Shown: one piece after another, positions 34,239 to 45,360 of the stretch
Numbering within the stretch: the first letter of the stretch is position 1
Layout: the number at the start of each line of letters is the position of its first letter
DNA from: CAVQUE01 sp046290435
Lineage (GTDB): Bacteria; Actinomycetota; Acidimicrobiia; Acidimicrobiales; UBA8592
Direction of reading: 5' to 3'
DNA length: 64,000 nt
Assembly (NCBI GenBank): GCA_046290435.1
Contig: JBKAGO010000033.1
Coordinates: 124,001 to 188,000 of the forward strand
The notes under the pieces: generated by a model
The model's input: the letters and a program-made list of their open reading frames with translations, nothing else
Databases searched by the model: none
What the model was told of the DNA's origin: nothing
Position numbers and translations under genes: made by a program

Positions 34239-35080
34239 GATTCAGCGCTCCTTGCATGGCGACCAGGGGACAGGCCCCGGTCGGTGGGCGTTCGAAAGAT
34301 AGCGCCGTCGCCGGGGTTCTCCGGGGAGTCGATGCGGGCGGTGGTGATGTAGAGGGTTCCGTCGGGGGCGAAGGTGCAGCAGCTGACGTTGGTGGCGTCG
34401 ACTTCGACGACCTCGTCGAGGGTGCCGTCGGGGAGGTAGCGGCGGACTTGCCTGCCGCCCCAGAGGGCGACCCAGAGGGCGCCGTCGTTGTCGATGGTCA
34501 TGCCGTCGGGTGAGCCGTCGGCGTCGTCGATGGTGACGACGACGTGTCGTTGGCCGAGGGTGCCGTCGTCTCGGTAGTCGTATGCGGCGATCTGTTGGGT
34601 GGGGGTGTCGATGTAGTAGAGCGTGGCGCCGTCGGCGCTCCAGGCGAGGCCGTTGGAGATGGTGACCGGTGCCAGGAGCGTGGCGAGTGTGGTGCCGTCC
34701 CAGGAGTAGAGGGTGCCGGCGTCGGGGATGGCGTCGAAGGCCATGGTGCCGACGACCATGCGGCCGTGGGGGTCGAGTTTGCCGTCGTTGGTCCGGACGG
34801 TGTCCGGGATCGGCAGGGTGACGAGTTCGGTGCGTTCGTTCCAGTCGGTGACGCGGGTGAGGCGGTCGCGTTCGGCGACGATCCAGGTGCCGTCGGTCTG
34901 GGGGGCGATGCATCCGACGGTGGTGCCGGTGTCCCAGATGATGTCGTCAGCACCGTCGGGGGTGGTGGCGTGGACGTGGCCGGCGAGGATGTCGACCCAC
35001 AGCAGGCGGCTATGGGCGGTGTCCCAGACGGGGCCTTCGGCGAGTTCGGCGCGTGCGTCGAGGAACAGTTCGGCCTTCAT
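34235..35080 (-). CDS. SMP-30/gluconolactonase-family lactonase
   Basis: Six-bladed beta-propeller enzyme of 281 residues. The metal-ligand Glu is in ELAEGPVWD, with further ligands in ISNGLAWSADG (Asn) and ADGSPDGMTIDNDGALWVAL (Asp). Such enzymes hydrolyse sugar lactones to aldonates. Its operon partners are an SDR, a D-2-hydroxyacid dehydrogenase and a CMP-sugar-acid synthetase, so here it may open a sugar lactone made by the SDR. It overlaps the coiled-coil gene downstream by four bases and follows the SDR gene by 28 bases. Confidence 0.9.
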   Translation of the reverse strand: MKAELFLDARAELAEGPVWDTAHSRLLWVDILAGHVHATTPDGADDIIWDTGTTVGCIAPQTDGTWIVAERDRLTRVTDWNERTELVTLPIPDTVRTNDGKLDPHGRMVVGTMAFDAIPDAGTLYSWDGTTLATLLAPVTISNGLAWSADGATLYYIDTPTQQIAAYDYRDDGTLGQRHVVVTIDDADGSPDGMTIDNDGALWVALWGGRQVRRYLPDGTLDEVVEVDATNVSCCTFAPDGTLYITTARIDSPENPGDGAIFRTPTDRGLSPGRHARSAES

Positions 35081-35108
35081 CGCGGCACCGGCGGCTGGTG
35101 CAGCCCGC

Positions 35109-35855
35109 TCATTCGGTGCTGAGGCGGGCGGTGGCGCCGCCGTCGATGACGACGGCTTGGCCGGTGATGAACGACGATTTCGAGCCGTCGGCGAGGAACA
35201 CGATGGACGAGGCGATCTCGTAGGGGTCGGCGACGGCGCGCAGGGGGGTGCGGTCGATGAGTGCCTGGAGGTTGCCGGCGGGGCCGTCGGGGTGGGGGCG
35301 GCGGCCGAGGCCGTCGCGCAGCATCTGGGTGTCGACCGCTCCGGGTAGGACGGCGTTGCAGCGGACGCCGTGTTCGGCGAGCTCGACAGCGGCGGCGCGG
35401 GTGAGCGCGACCAGGGCGCCTTTGCTGGCTGCGTAGGCGCCGACGTTGGCCGAGGTGGCCACGGCGTGGACCGATGACACGTTGACGACCGAGCCGGATG
35501 CGGCGACGAGGTTGGCGTGGGCTTCGCGCATGCACAGAAAAGCGGAGCGGACGTTGGTGTTCATGACCAGGTCCCATTCGTCGTCGCTGGTCTCGGACAG
35601 GGCCCGGTTGAGTTGGAGCGCGCCGTTGTTGACGAGCGCGTCGAGGGGTTCGTCGCCGACCATGGAGGCGATGCTGGTGCGGATCTGGTCGCTGTCGGCG
35701 AGATCGCACGCGGTGTAGTGGATGGCTGCGAGGAGATCGTCGGGTGGGGTGATGCGATCGAACCCGATGACCCGCCAGCCTTCTGTGACGAAGGTCCGGG
35801 CCACGGCCTGGCCGATGCCTCCGGAGACGCCGGTGACGAGCGCCCGGCGGCTCAT
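35109..35855 (-). CDS. Short-chain dehydrogenase/reductase
   Basis: 248 residues, classical SDR: RALVTGVSGGIGQAVART for NAD(P) binding, LVNNGALQLNRAL, NVSSVHAV with the catalytic Ser, YAASKGALVALTRA with Tyr and Lys, and a C-terminal ITGQAVVIDGG. The start ATG 35855 overlaps the hydroxyacid dehydrogenase stop. In this operon a sugar-1-dehydrogenase role that produces a lactone is plausible; oxidation or reduction of another carbon is equally open from sequence. Confidence 0.9.
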   Translation of the reverse strand: MSRRALVTGVSGGIGQAVARTFVTEGWRVIGFDRITPPDDLLAAIHYTACDLADSDQIRTSIASMVGDEPLDALVNNGALQLNRALSETSDDEWDLVMNTNVRSAFLCMREAHANLVAASGSVVNVSSVHAVATSANVGAYAASKGALVALTRAAAVELAEHGVRCNAVLPGAVDTQMLRDGLGRRPHPDGPAGNLQALIDRTPLRAVADPYEIASSIVFLADGSKSSFITGQAVVIDGGATARLSTE

Positions 35856-36784
35856 GCGCGCCCCAGGCCCTGGAGGAGGTTCTCGATGGCGCGCACGTGG
35901 GTGCGTTGGCAGGCCTCTTCGGTGTTGGAGGCGTTGTGGGAACCGAGGATCACGTTGGGGAACTCCTTGAGGATCGAGTCGCCCAGCGGCTCCTCTTCGA
36001 AGACATCGAGCGCAGCGCCGGCCAGGTGGCCCGACGACAAAGCGTCGGCGACCGCTTCGCCGCGTACGACCGGCCCGCGCCCCACGTTGATCAGCCACGA
36101 ACCCTTGGGCATCGCACCGATGATCGTGGCGTCCACCATGCCGCGGGTGTGGTCGTTGAGCGGCGCGGTGACGATCAACACGTCGGCCTCGGGCACGAGG
36201 TCGGCGAGTTCGCCGTGGCGGACCGCCATCGACGCGCACCACCCGGCCGCGTCGGGCGCGGGATCGACACCGGTGACGGTCAAGCCGAGCGCCTGGAGCT
36301 TCTCGACCAGGGTGCGGCCGATGTTGCCCAGACCCAGCACACACGCCGTGAGCGACGACAGGGAACGCCCCACCGGCTTGGGCCAGCCACCGGCGCGCAC
36401 GCCACGGTCGACGAGGTGCTGACCCCGGACCAGGGTGATCAGGTAGCCCAGAGCCTGCTCGGCGACCTCGTGGCCGAACACCCCGGGCGTGTTCGTGACG
36501 ACGATGCCGCGCTCGGCGGCTGCAGGCAGGTCGATGCCGTCGAGGCCGATGCCCCACTTCGAGATGACCTTCAGGTCCGCCAGTGCGTCGAGCACAGCGA
36601 CGTCGAAGCGGTCGTCGCCTGCGACGACACCGTCGATACCGGCCATCGCTGCGACCAGTTCGTCGCCGGCCAGTTCCTGGCCCGGTACGTCGGGCAACAC
36701 GACCTCGACACCGGCATCGTCGAACATCGAGCGGTAGCGCTCGATGTCGCGCTGGAGATGCAGACAGGTAACCGCGGCTCTCAT
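35852..36784 (-). CDS. D-isomer-specific 2-hydroxyacid dehydrogenase
   Basis: 310 residues. Substrate domain first (VISKWGIGLDGIDLPAA, with the GxDxID-type pattern), then the NAD Rossmann domain VLGLGNIGRTLVEKLQ, INVGRGPVVRG, a Glu in ALDVFEEEPL and the catalytic His in GSHNASNTEEA. It resembles phosphoglycerate dehydrogenase without the regulatory C-terminus. In this operon it could oxidise a 2-hydroxy sugar acid to a 2-keto sugar acid. Its stop and start overlap both neighbours by four bases. Confidence 0.9.
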   Translation of the reverse strand: MRAAVTCLHLQRDIERYRSMFDDAGVEVVLPDVPGQELAGDELVAAMAGIDGVVAGDDRFDVAVLDALADLKVISKWGIGLDGIDLPAAAERGIVVTNTPGVFGHEVAEQALGYLITLVRGQHLVDRGVRAGGWPKPVGRSLSSLTACVLGLGNIGRTLVEKLQALGLTVTGVDPAPDAAGWCASMAVRHGELADLVPEADVLIVTAPLNDHTRGMVDATIIGAMPKGSWLINVGRGPVVRGEAVADALSSGHLAGAALDVFEEEPLGDSILKEFPNVILGSHNASNTEEACQRTHVRAIENLLQGLGRA

Positions 36785-37497
36785 GATGCGCTCACTCCAG
36801 AGGGATCGGCGGCTTCGGTGGCGGCGGAAGCCGAGGTGTCGTTGCGCATCCGCCACGCAGCCTCGGCCAGCAGGAAGTCGGGCTCTTCGTCGATGTCCAT
36901 GGCTTCGATCGGGTCCATCTCGACCATCGCGGCGTGCGGGCCGATGCGGGTGCCGGTCTCGGCGATGAGCGCCCGGCTGAACACGAAGAAACACGAGTTC
37001 TCGACATACAGCGGCGCCAGGTCCTGGGTGCGCAACAACACCGCAGGGTCGTGGTTGACCGGCTGGCAGTCAGCGGTCCACAGCCGCTGCTGGAGCCGGG
37101 TGACCGAGAACACCGAATCGCAGCCGTCGTCGTCGAGGAACCGGCGCAGCCCTGCAGCGAAGGTCTCGGGGCGCACCAGCGGGTTGGTGGAATGGGTCTG
37201 CAACACGACGTCGGCGTCGGTGTGGGTGAGGTCGTGACCGATGATCGTGTTCATCGGGATCTCGCCCGCCCGAAGGTGCTCGGGACGTTCGATCACCCGC
37301 ACCGTCGGGAACGCGGCGGCGCACTGCTCGGCGATCGTGGGGCTGTCGGTGTCGATGAGGACCTCGTCGACCTCGCCAACGCTCAACAGGGTCCGGACCA
37401 CATGGTGGAACAGCGGCGCATCACCGAACATCCGATAGTTCTTTCCGGGCACGCGCTCGGAGTTGTGGCGCATTGGTACGAGGGCGACGACGGTCAC
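36781..37497 (-). CDS. CMP-sugar-acid synthetase (acylneuraminate/Kdo-type cytidylyltransferase)
   Basis: 238 residues. The N-terminus has the family signature ALVPMRHNSERVPGKNYRMF with the CTP-binding Arg and Lys; later VVLQTHSTNPLVRPETF and a C-terminal DIDEEPDFLLAEA are typical of NeuA/KdsB-like enzymes. It activates a 2-keto sugar acid with CTP to give a CMP-sugar. No NeuB or KdsA-type synthase is present in the window, so the substrate is not necessarily a sialic acid. Start GTG 37497 follows AGGAG at six bases. It lies 70 bases after the GT2 gene. Confidence 0.88.
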   Translation of the reverse strand: MTVVALVPMRHNSERVPGKNYRMFGDAPLFHHVVRTLLSVGEVDEVLIDTDSPTIAEQCAAAFPTVRVIERPEHLRAGEIPMNTIIGHDLTHTDADVVLQTHSTNPLVRPETFAAGLRRFLDDDGCDSVFSVTRLQQRLWTADCQPVNHDPAVLLRTQDLAPLYVENSCFFVFSRALIAETGTRIGPHAAMVEMDPIEAMDIDEEPDFLLAEAAWRMRNDTSASAATEAADPSGVSAS

Positions 37498-37567
37498 GCA
37501 GATCTCCTGGAAACGGTTGCGGCACCGGGCCGCGACAGGGCCCCGCCGAGGGGAGGGGAACCGGCGA

Positions 37568-38449
37568 TCACTTCGGCCGGGGGTAATACATGCGCCGCAC
37601 GACCTCGGCCGAATGCCCCGTGGGCTCGCGATGGCCGAGATACGCCCCGGCGAACTGCGCCAGACGGAACCGCGCCGTCGACACCGCCGCATGACGCAAC
37701 ACGCCCTCGGTGCGCGCCGTACGCAGATCGCCCGCGAGGTTCTCCGCGAACAACCGGGCCGCGCGACGCATGTCCATGTCGCTACGCCCGAAGATCTCCT
37801 GGTACGCCATCGCCTCACGCTTGTACCGGTTGAGGGTCTGACGGAAGTGCTCGTCATGGACATGCACGATCCGGGCATCGGCGATGTAGGCGATCCGGAA
37901 CCCGTCCGCGAGGACCTTGCGCCCGAAATGGATGTCCTCGAGCCCGGTCAGATCCTCGTCATAGGGGTGCCGCTCCCACAGCTCGCGACGCACCGCACAG
38001 TTCGCGTTGTTGCAGAACGGATGCTTCTGATCGAGATCGTTGCTGTCGGGGAACCAGTCCTTCAGCAGCTGCACCTCGGCGAAGTTCGAGTGCTCGTCGC
38101 CGTCCTGACCCCCATAGCTCAACCCCACCTGTGGGTCCTCGAACGGGGCCACCAGCCGCTCGATCCAATGATCGCTCTGCGGGTACACATGCGCGCTCGC
38201 GAAGATCAACACGTCGCCCTTGGCGCGCTCACAACCGATGTTGAGCGCCCCACCGAACGTGAAATCCCCCGGCGGGATGTGCACGATCGACGCACCATGA
38301 CCCTCCGCGATACGCACCGTGTCATCGGTCGAGCCCGAATCCACCAACACGATCTCATCGACGGGCTGAGACTGGCGTTCGAGGCCATCGAACAACCGAG
38401 GCAGATGCACGGCTTCGTTCAGAGCTCGGATCACGATGGAGGTACGCAT
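37568..38449 (-). CDS. Family 2 glycosyltransferase
   Basis: 293 residues, cytoplasmic or peripheral. Motifs: TSIVIRALNEAVHLPRLFDG, EIVLVDSGSTDDTV, GDVLIFASAHVYPQSD where a DxD would be, and the later NNANCAVRRELWERHPYDED followed by GLEDIHFGRKV. The ED acidic pair is the likely base. First gene of the six-gene ulosonate-type operon; it may transfer the CMP- or NDP-sugar made by the following genes. The ATG at 38449 is chosen over the earlier open frame, which adds a non-conserved lead. Confidence 0.9.
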   Translation of the reverse strand: MRTSIVIRALNEAVHLPRLFDGLERQSQPVDEIVLVDSGSTDDTVRIAEGHGASIVHIPPGDFTFGGALNIGCERAKGDVLIFASAHVYPQSDHWIERLVAPFEDPQVGLSYGGQDGDEHSNFAEVQLLKDWFPDSNDLDQKHPFCNNANCAVRRELWERHPYDEDLTGLEDIHFGRKVLADGFRIAYIADARIVHVHDEHFRQTLNRYKREAMAYQEIFGRSDMDMRRAARLFAENLAGDLRTARTEGVLRHAAVSTARFRLAQFAGAYLGHREPTGHSAEVVRRMYYPRPK

Positions 38450-38503
38450 GCGACATCCATGAGGTAGGTGGGTGTTGCCACCCGGTCGGACGGTCGTCAA
38501 AGG

Positions 38504-40529
<2,026 letters not shown>

Positions 40530-40533
<4 letters not shown>

Positions 40534-41567
40534 GCGAGCTGCACCGGCGCGCTGCTGATGCCACGTGCGGCGAGCGCCGCCGCCAGCGACGCGACGACGG
40601 GCCCGGCGAGGGCTGCGTACGCCGGCTCGGCGAACCGGGCGTTGGACACACCGCGGGCGACGAGGTCGACGACGTCGACGTGCCAGGCAAAGGCCGGGTG
40701 CCACCACGAGACCGCGAGCTCGATGAGTTCGGCGACCACGCCGTCGGCCTCGACTGCTGCGGGGTCGCCGGCGTTGCGCGCCGCCGGCACCGAGGCCAGA
40801 CCGAGCTGGATCAGGGCCGTTCGCACGTCGGCGAGGGCAGCTGTCCATGCGCGGCGGTCGCCGGTGAACAGCGCCTCGGCCGGTTCCGTGTCCGCTGCGG
40901 TCGCGCCCGGGGTCGCAGAGGGGGGTGCCGTCTCGCCACGGGCGAAGGCCACGATGCCCCCGGCGCGCCCGTACCGGTCGAGCGCCGCAGGGTCGGCGAC
41001 GCGGCCCGAGCCGTCGACGAAGTGCCAGCGGCCCGAGTCGATGCGGCGTTGCCACCGGGGCGAGAGCCAGTCGAGGAGATCGAATCCCGACAACGCCATG
41101 CCGGGGCCATCAGAGGGCGCGATGCGCTGCGCGACGATGTCGACACGCCGCGTTCCGGCCGGGACCGTCCGCCACTGCGGCACCGCCGCGTCCAGCCGCG
41201 CGACCACCGCGCCGGCCAGCGCGGCCGCAGGTGCGCGATCCGGCCGCGTTCCGCGGCCGGCCGGTTCGACGTCGGCGATCTCGCGAAGATGCCATCGACC
41301 TCGCCCGATGCGGACCGTGGCGTCGGGTGGGGCGGCATGGCGGATCAGGGGCTGCAGCACATCGGAGGCGGGGGACGCGAGCGGCCGCACCGGGGTCGTG
41401 GGGGCGGGCTGCGGAAGCGGTGCCGGGCTCGCCGTCGGGGTGAGGGCCACGTCGTCTCCGCTGTCGGCGTCGGAGGTCCCGGGGGCTGCACCGGGTCCGT
41501 CTACACTACCGCCGGTCCCGGGGACTGTCCGGGGACCGCCGGTCCTGGGGCCCGGCACCACGTCCAA
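40530..41567 (-). CDS. Protein of unknown function in polysaccharide cluster
   Basis: Up to 345 residues. The first ~75 are Pro/Gly/Asp-rich and low in complexity. The rest contains two related Trp-rich stretches, IGRGRWHLREIADVEP and SGRWHFVDGSGRVAD, and a helical end (ELIELAVSWWHPAFAWHVDV). No known family or catalytic motif was recognised. The start is uncertain: TTG 41567 and GTGs at 41561 and 41558 all lack a ribosome binding site. It is divergent from the glycosyltransferase at 41608 and translationally coupled to the GT2 gene at 40533. Confidence 0.65.
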
Positions 41568-41607
41568 CGGTTGTCCGGAGGGACGCGTCGACGAGGGAGC
41601 AGCAGCG

Positions 41608-43437
41608 GTGCAGTCGAGGATTCGGGCACTGACGCAGCGAATCGTCGACTACTGGACGTGGTGGCGTTCGGCCCTGCTGGCCATCGGCGTCGCCGGTGCG
41701 GTGCTGGCCGTCGTGGCCGACAGCGCCCTTCCCGCCGTGGTCGGCGTCGGGATCGCCGTCGTCCCGTTGGTTGTCCTGCTCGCGCTGCTGGGTGGGCGCG
41801 TCGCGGATCATCACGGATTGCTGAGCGCGACGCCCGCGCCTGTTTCGTCGTCGGCGGGCGACGTATCGCCGGCAACAGCCTCGACCGCAGCTGTCGCGGC
41901 CTTTGTCGGGCCCGGGCCGGGAGACCTGTCGATCCTCGTCGAGGCCGGCACGATCTCGGCCACCGTGGCGCTGGTGCGGCAACTGCACGACCTCGCACCC
42001 GGTGCCGAATGCATCGTCGGACTGCCCCCCGAACAGGCCGCAGCCGACGCGATGGTCCGTTCCCTGGTGCCGGTCATGGAGACGTGGACAGTGCTGCGCT
42101 GTGTCGCCGCCGACGCAGCGGCACCTGGTCTCGGCGATCTCGTCGATGCGTCGGCGAGTCGCCTGGTGCTGGTGGTCGACCCCGCCTCGCCGATCGATCC
42201 TGCGTCGCTGGCCGCACTCTTCGGCCGGCTGCCGCCCCCCGACGAACCGTGGATCGGCCGCCGCCGCTCCGGACCCCACGCGGTCGTCGCCCGTTCGGCG
42301 ATCGTCGAGCTCGGTCTCGACAGCGACGGCGCACCGACAGACGACCAGCTCGTCGCGGCCGGCTACGTCGTCGACGACATCGACCGGCCCGTCCGGGCCG
42401 GTTCCGGTCGGGCCCGCCGTGGTGTGCCGGATCCGGCCGCCGTCCTCGAGCGGGTCGGAGCAGCCGGGCGTGTCGTGCTGGCCCCGCTGGCGTCGTATCA
42501 CACCATCGAGCTCTTCCCGCTCGCTCGCGAGCTCGCCGCTGCCGGCGTCGACAGCGTCGTGGTCGTGCCCGAGCCGTGGATCGCCGAGCTCGCCCCGGCG
42601 CTCGTCGGAACCGACCTGGCGGTGTATGCGCTCCCCGCGCCCGGCGGGTGGTTGGCCGACGCCGCCGCCGTCGTCGTGATGAACGACTGGGACGCCGACC
42701 TCGGTGCGATCGTGCGCACGGCCCAGGGCTACGGCGTGCCCACGATCGCCAAGGTCGAGGGTGCGCAGGACTTCGACGACGTCGACGTACCGATCGACCG
42801 GCAGGCCTATCGCCATGCCGACCTGGTCCTGTGCCAGGGGCAGAACGACGTCGACGCCCTGGCCGGCGTGGCAACGGCGCTCGTCGGCAGCACCCGCCTC
42901 GAGCGGATCCATGCGGCGCCGCCCAGGCCGGCCCCCGCTCATCCGCTCGCAGTGATCAACGTGAACTTCACGTTCGGCGTGCTCGAGGACGCCTGCGACC
43001 GGTTCGTCCAGACGGCGCTCGAAGGGTGCCGCCTCGCAGGGATCGATGCGGTGATCTCGGTGCATCCGCACCAACGAGGCGACCTGGCGGGGCTGCCGTT
43101 GGCCGACGAGCCCATGAGCCGCCTGCTGCATCGGGCGTCGGTCCTCGTGAGCCGGTTCTCGACCGTGCCCTTCGAGGCGATGGCGGCGGGTGTGCCGTTC
43201 GTCTACCACAACCCCCACGGCGAGCGGGTCCCCACCTTCGCCGGTGGCGACGGGGCATTCGAGCACAGCACCGACGCGGCGTCGCTGGCCGCAGCGATCG
43301 AAGCGTCGTTGCCCTTCGTCGGGACCGCACGGGACCGTGCCGCGCCGTTCTTCGCCCGTCAGGTCGACATCGATCCGACGACAACCGCCGAACGCCGTGC
43401 CGCTGCCGCGGTGCTGGAAGCGATGCGGGAACGCTGA
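41608..43437 (+). CDS. Membrane-anchored glycan-cluster protein, probable GT-B-like transferase
   Basis: 609 residues. Two adjacent hydrophobic segments near residues 20-70 (SALLAIGVAGAVLAVVADSA and VVGVGIAVVPLVVLLALLGG) anchor it. The long cytoplasmic part has two Rossmann-like halves. The second contains RVVLAPLASYHTIELFPLAR, DLVLCQGQNDVDAL, INVNFTFGVLED, VISVHPHQRGDLAGLP and ASVLVSRFSTVPFEAMAAGV, much like capsule and teichoic-acid polymerases of the GT-B type. Start GTG 41608 has GAGGGA nine bases upstream; the same frame is open for over 2 kb before it, but that is antisense to other genes. Substrate unknown. Confidence 0.82.
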   Translation: MQSRIRALTQRIVDYWTWWRSALLAIGVAGAVLAVVADSALPAVVGVGIAVVPLVVLLALLGGRVADHHGLLSATPAPVSSSAGDVSPATASTAAVAAFVGPGPGDLSILVEAGTISATVALVRQLHDLAPGAECIVGLPPEQAAADAMVRSLVPVMETWTVLRCVAADAAAPGLGDLVDASASRLVLVVDPASPIDPASLAALFGRLPPPDEPWIGRRRSGPHAVVARSAIVELGLDSDGAPTDDQLVAAGYVVDDIDRPVRAGSGRARRGVPDPAAVLERVGAAGRVVLAPLASYHTIELFPLARELAAAGVDSVVVVPEPWIAELAPALVGTDLAVYALPAPGGWLADAAAVVVMNDWDADLGAIVRTAQGYGVPTIAKVEGAQDFDDVDVPIDRQAYRHADLVLCQGQNDVDALAGVATALVGSTRLERIHAAPPRPAPAHPLAVINVNFTFGVLEDACDRFVQTALEGCRLAGIDAVISVHPHQRGDLAGLPLADEPMSRLLHRASVLVSRFSTVPFEAMAAGVPFVYHNPHGERVPTFAGGDGAFEHSTDAASLAAAIEASLPFVGTARDRAAPFFARQVDIDPTTTAERRAAAAVLEAMRER

Positions 43438-43519
43438 GCCTCGCAGATCCCGTTGCTCGGATTCAGCTTCGGGCCCGTCGTGTCGATGGTTCCTGACTGG
43501 GACCGAGAGGAAATGCACG

Positions 43520-44800
43520 ATGGGTATCGACTGGGACATGGCAGATCGCGCCACGGTGGCGATCGTGGGGTTGGGATACGTGGGCCTGCCTTTGGCTCAC
43601 GAAGCAGCGCGTCAGGGGCTCGAGGTCTACGGCCTCGATGTCGATGCGGCCATGGTCGCTGCGCTCGACGCCGGGCGATCGCACGTCGACGACCTCGGCG
43701 ATGCCGACATCGCCGAGATGACGGCCAACGGTTTCCGCGCGACCACCGACCCGTCGTGCCTGGCCGAAGCCGACGTCATCGTGATCTGTGTCCCGACCCC
43801 GCTCGGCCCCAACGGTGGCCCCGACCTCGCTGCCGTCGAGGCTGCGGCATCGACGATCGGCGCTCATCTGCGGCCGGCCACGTTGGTGATCCTGGAGTCC
43901 ACGAGCTATCCGGGCACGACCGATGACATCGTGCGCCCGATCCTCGAGCAGCGCAGCGGACTCGTCGCCGGCGAGGACTTCCATCTGGCGTACTCGCCCG
44001 AGCGCATCGATCCGGGCAACCCGACCTTCGGCCTCCGCAACACCCCCAAGGTCGTCGGCGGGCACACCGCGGCCTGTCTGGACCGGGCCGTGGCCTTCTA
44101 CGACCGGCTGGTCGACACCGTCGTGCCCACCGTCGGCACACGAGAGGCCGAACTGGCCAAGCTGCTCGAGAACACCTACCGCCACGTCAACATCGCCCTG
44201 ATGAACGAGATGGCGATCTTCTGCCACGAACTCGACATCGACCTCTGGGCCGCCATCGAGGCCGCGAAGACGAAGCCCTTCGGCTACCAGGCCTTCTACC
44301 CGGGGCCCGGCGTGGGTGGCCACTGCATCCCGATCGACCCGAACTATCTGTCGTTCGCGGTCCGCTCGCTCGGGTATCCGTTCCGGTTCGTGGAGCTGGC
44401 CCAGGAGATCTCGGGTCGCATGCCCTCCTACGTCGTCACCCGTGCCCAGTCGCTGCTCAACGACATGGAACGCTCGGTCAGAGGATCGGTGATCGTTCTC
44501 GCCGGCGTGGCGTACAAGGCGAACATCAGCGATCAACGCGAGACGCCGGCACGCCCGATCGCCGAACGCCTGGTGGCGATGGGCGCCGACGTGCGTTACC
44601 ACGACCCGTTCGTCGATCATTTCGAAGCCGGCGGCTCCGCCCTGCGAGCCGTCACCCTCGAAGAGGCGGCCGAGACGGCCGATCTCGTGATCCTGCTCAC
44701 ACCCCACGAGAAGATCCTGACGTCGGGAGCGCTCGGGCTCGCCCGACGGATCCTCGACACCCGTGGGGTGCTGAGCGGCGCCAACGTCGAACGACTCTGA
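43520..44800 (+). CDS. UDP-sugar 6-dehydrogenase (UDP-GlcNAc/ManNAc dehydrogenase type)
   Basis: 426 residues; oxidises C6 of a UDP-hexose or UDP-HexNAc twice, using NAD, to a uronic acid. Motifs: VAIVGLGYVGLPLAHEAARQ, VPTPLGPNGGPDL, ESTSYPGTTDD, YSPERIDPGNP, KLLENTYRHVNIALMNEMA and the catalytic Cys in GPGVGGHCIPIDPNYL. The HCIPIDPNYL form is more common in UDP-GlcNAc/ManNAc enzymes than in UDP-glucose enzymes. The ATG at 43520 follows GAGAGG. It is the last gene of the surface-polysaccharide island and shares its strand with the GT-B-like gene 82 bases upstream. Confidence 0.93.
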   Translation: MGIDWDMADRATVAIVGLGYVGLPLAHEAARQGLEVYGLDVDAAMVAALDAGRSHVDDLGDADIAEMTANGFRATTDPSCLAEADVIVICVPTPLGPNGGPDLAAVEAAASTIGAHLRPATLVILESTSYPGTTDDIVRPILEQRSGLVAGEDFHLAYSPERIDPGNPTFGLRNTPKVVGGHTAACLDRAVAFYDRLVDTVVPTVGTREAELAKLLENTYRHVNIALMNEMAIFCHELDIDLWAAIEAAKTKPFGYQAFYPGPGVGGHCIPIDPNYLSFAVRSLGYPFRFVELAQEISGRMPSYVVTRAQSLLNDMERSVRGSVIVLAGVAYKANISDQRETPARPIAERLVAMGADVRYHDPFVDHFEAGGSALRAVTLEEAAETADLVILLTPHEKILTSGALGLARRILDTRGVLSGANVERL

Positions 44801-44831
44801 CCGGGCGCCCGGGCCCGCCGCGGTTCGGTTG

Positions 44832-45326
44832 TCAGCCCTCGACGGCGGTCGGGCTGACGGCGACGCCGTCGTCGTCGGCGTAGCACCACCAGCCGGGGGC
44901 GAAGGTCACGCCCAGGAACGTCACCGTGGCGCCGGCCACGCCGAGATCCCGCTTGACGGACTTGCGGGGGTTGGTGGCCAGGGCCTTCACCCCGACCTCC
45001 ATGGCGTCGATCACCGCGGAGTCGCGGATGGCGCCGTTGACCACGATGCCGGCCCAGTCGTTGTCGATTGCCAGCTGCGCCAGGTTGTCGCCCACCAGGG
45101 CACAGCGCACCGAGCCCAGCCCGTCGACCACCAGCACCCGGCCCTCGCCGGGGGTCTCGAGCGTGGCCCGCACCAGCGTGTTGTCCTCGGGAGCGACGAC
45201 CGTCGCGATCGGCCCGCAGAACGCCGCCACGCCACCGAAGGACACCAACGCCGGCTCGCACACGGCGAGCTCGGGATGGGCGTCGAGGAGATCGGCGGTG
45301 GCAGGTGCGGCGGCGCGTTCGGTCAT
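44832..45326 (-). CDS. rraA: RraA family protein (RNase E regulator / HMG-OG aldolase fold)
   Basis: 164 residues, a typical length. Signature regions: TADLLDAHPELAV, GPIATVVAPEDNTLVRATLE, GRVLVVDGLGSVRCALVGDN, WAGIVVNGAIRDSAVID and KALATNPRKSVKRDLG. The GD-x20-R-D arrangement (VGDN followed by IRDSA) is also found in the metal-dependent aldolases of this fold, so an aldolase or oxaloacetate-decarboxylase activity is as likely as RNase control in an actinobacterium. The gene is divergent from the MscS gene, with 34 bases between starts. Confidence 0.92.
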   Translation of the reverse strand: MTERAAAPATADLLDAHPELAVCEPALVSFGGVAAFCGPIATVVAPEDNTLVRATLETPGEGRVLVVDGLGSVRCALVGDNLAQLAIDNDWAGIVVNGAIRDSAVIDAMEVGVKALATNPRKSVKRDLGVAGATVTFLGVTFAPGWWCYADDDGVAVSPTAVEG

Positions 45327-45348
45327 CGGCAGATTTTCCCAGCGCTAC

Positions 45349-45354
45349 TACCCT
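45349..45354 (+). promoter_or_regulatory. -10 box of the MscS gene (leaderless start)
   Basis: TACCCT ends six bases before the GTG at 45361, so transcription is predicted to begin at the start codon. Confidence 0.55.
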
Positions 45355-45360
45355 GCGGCG

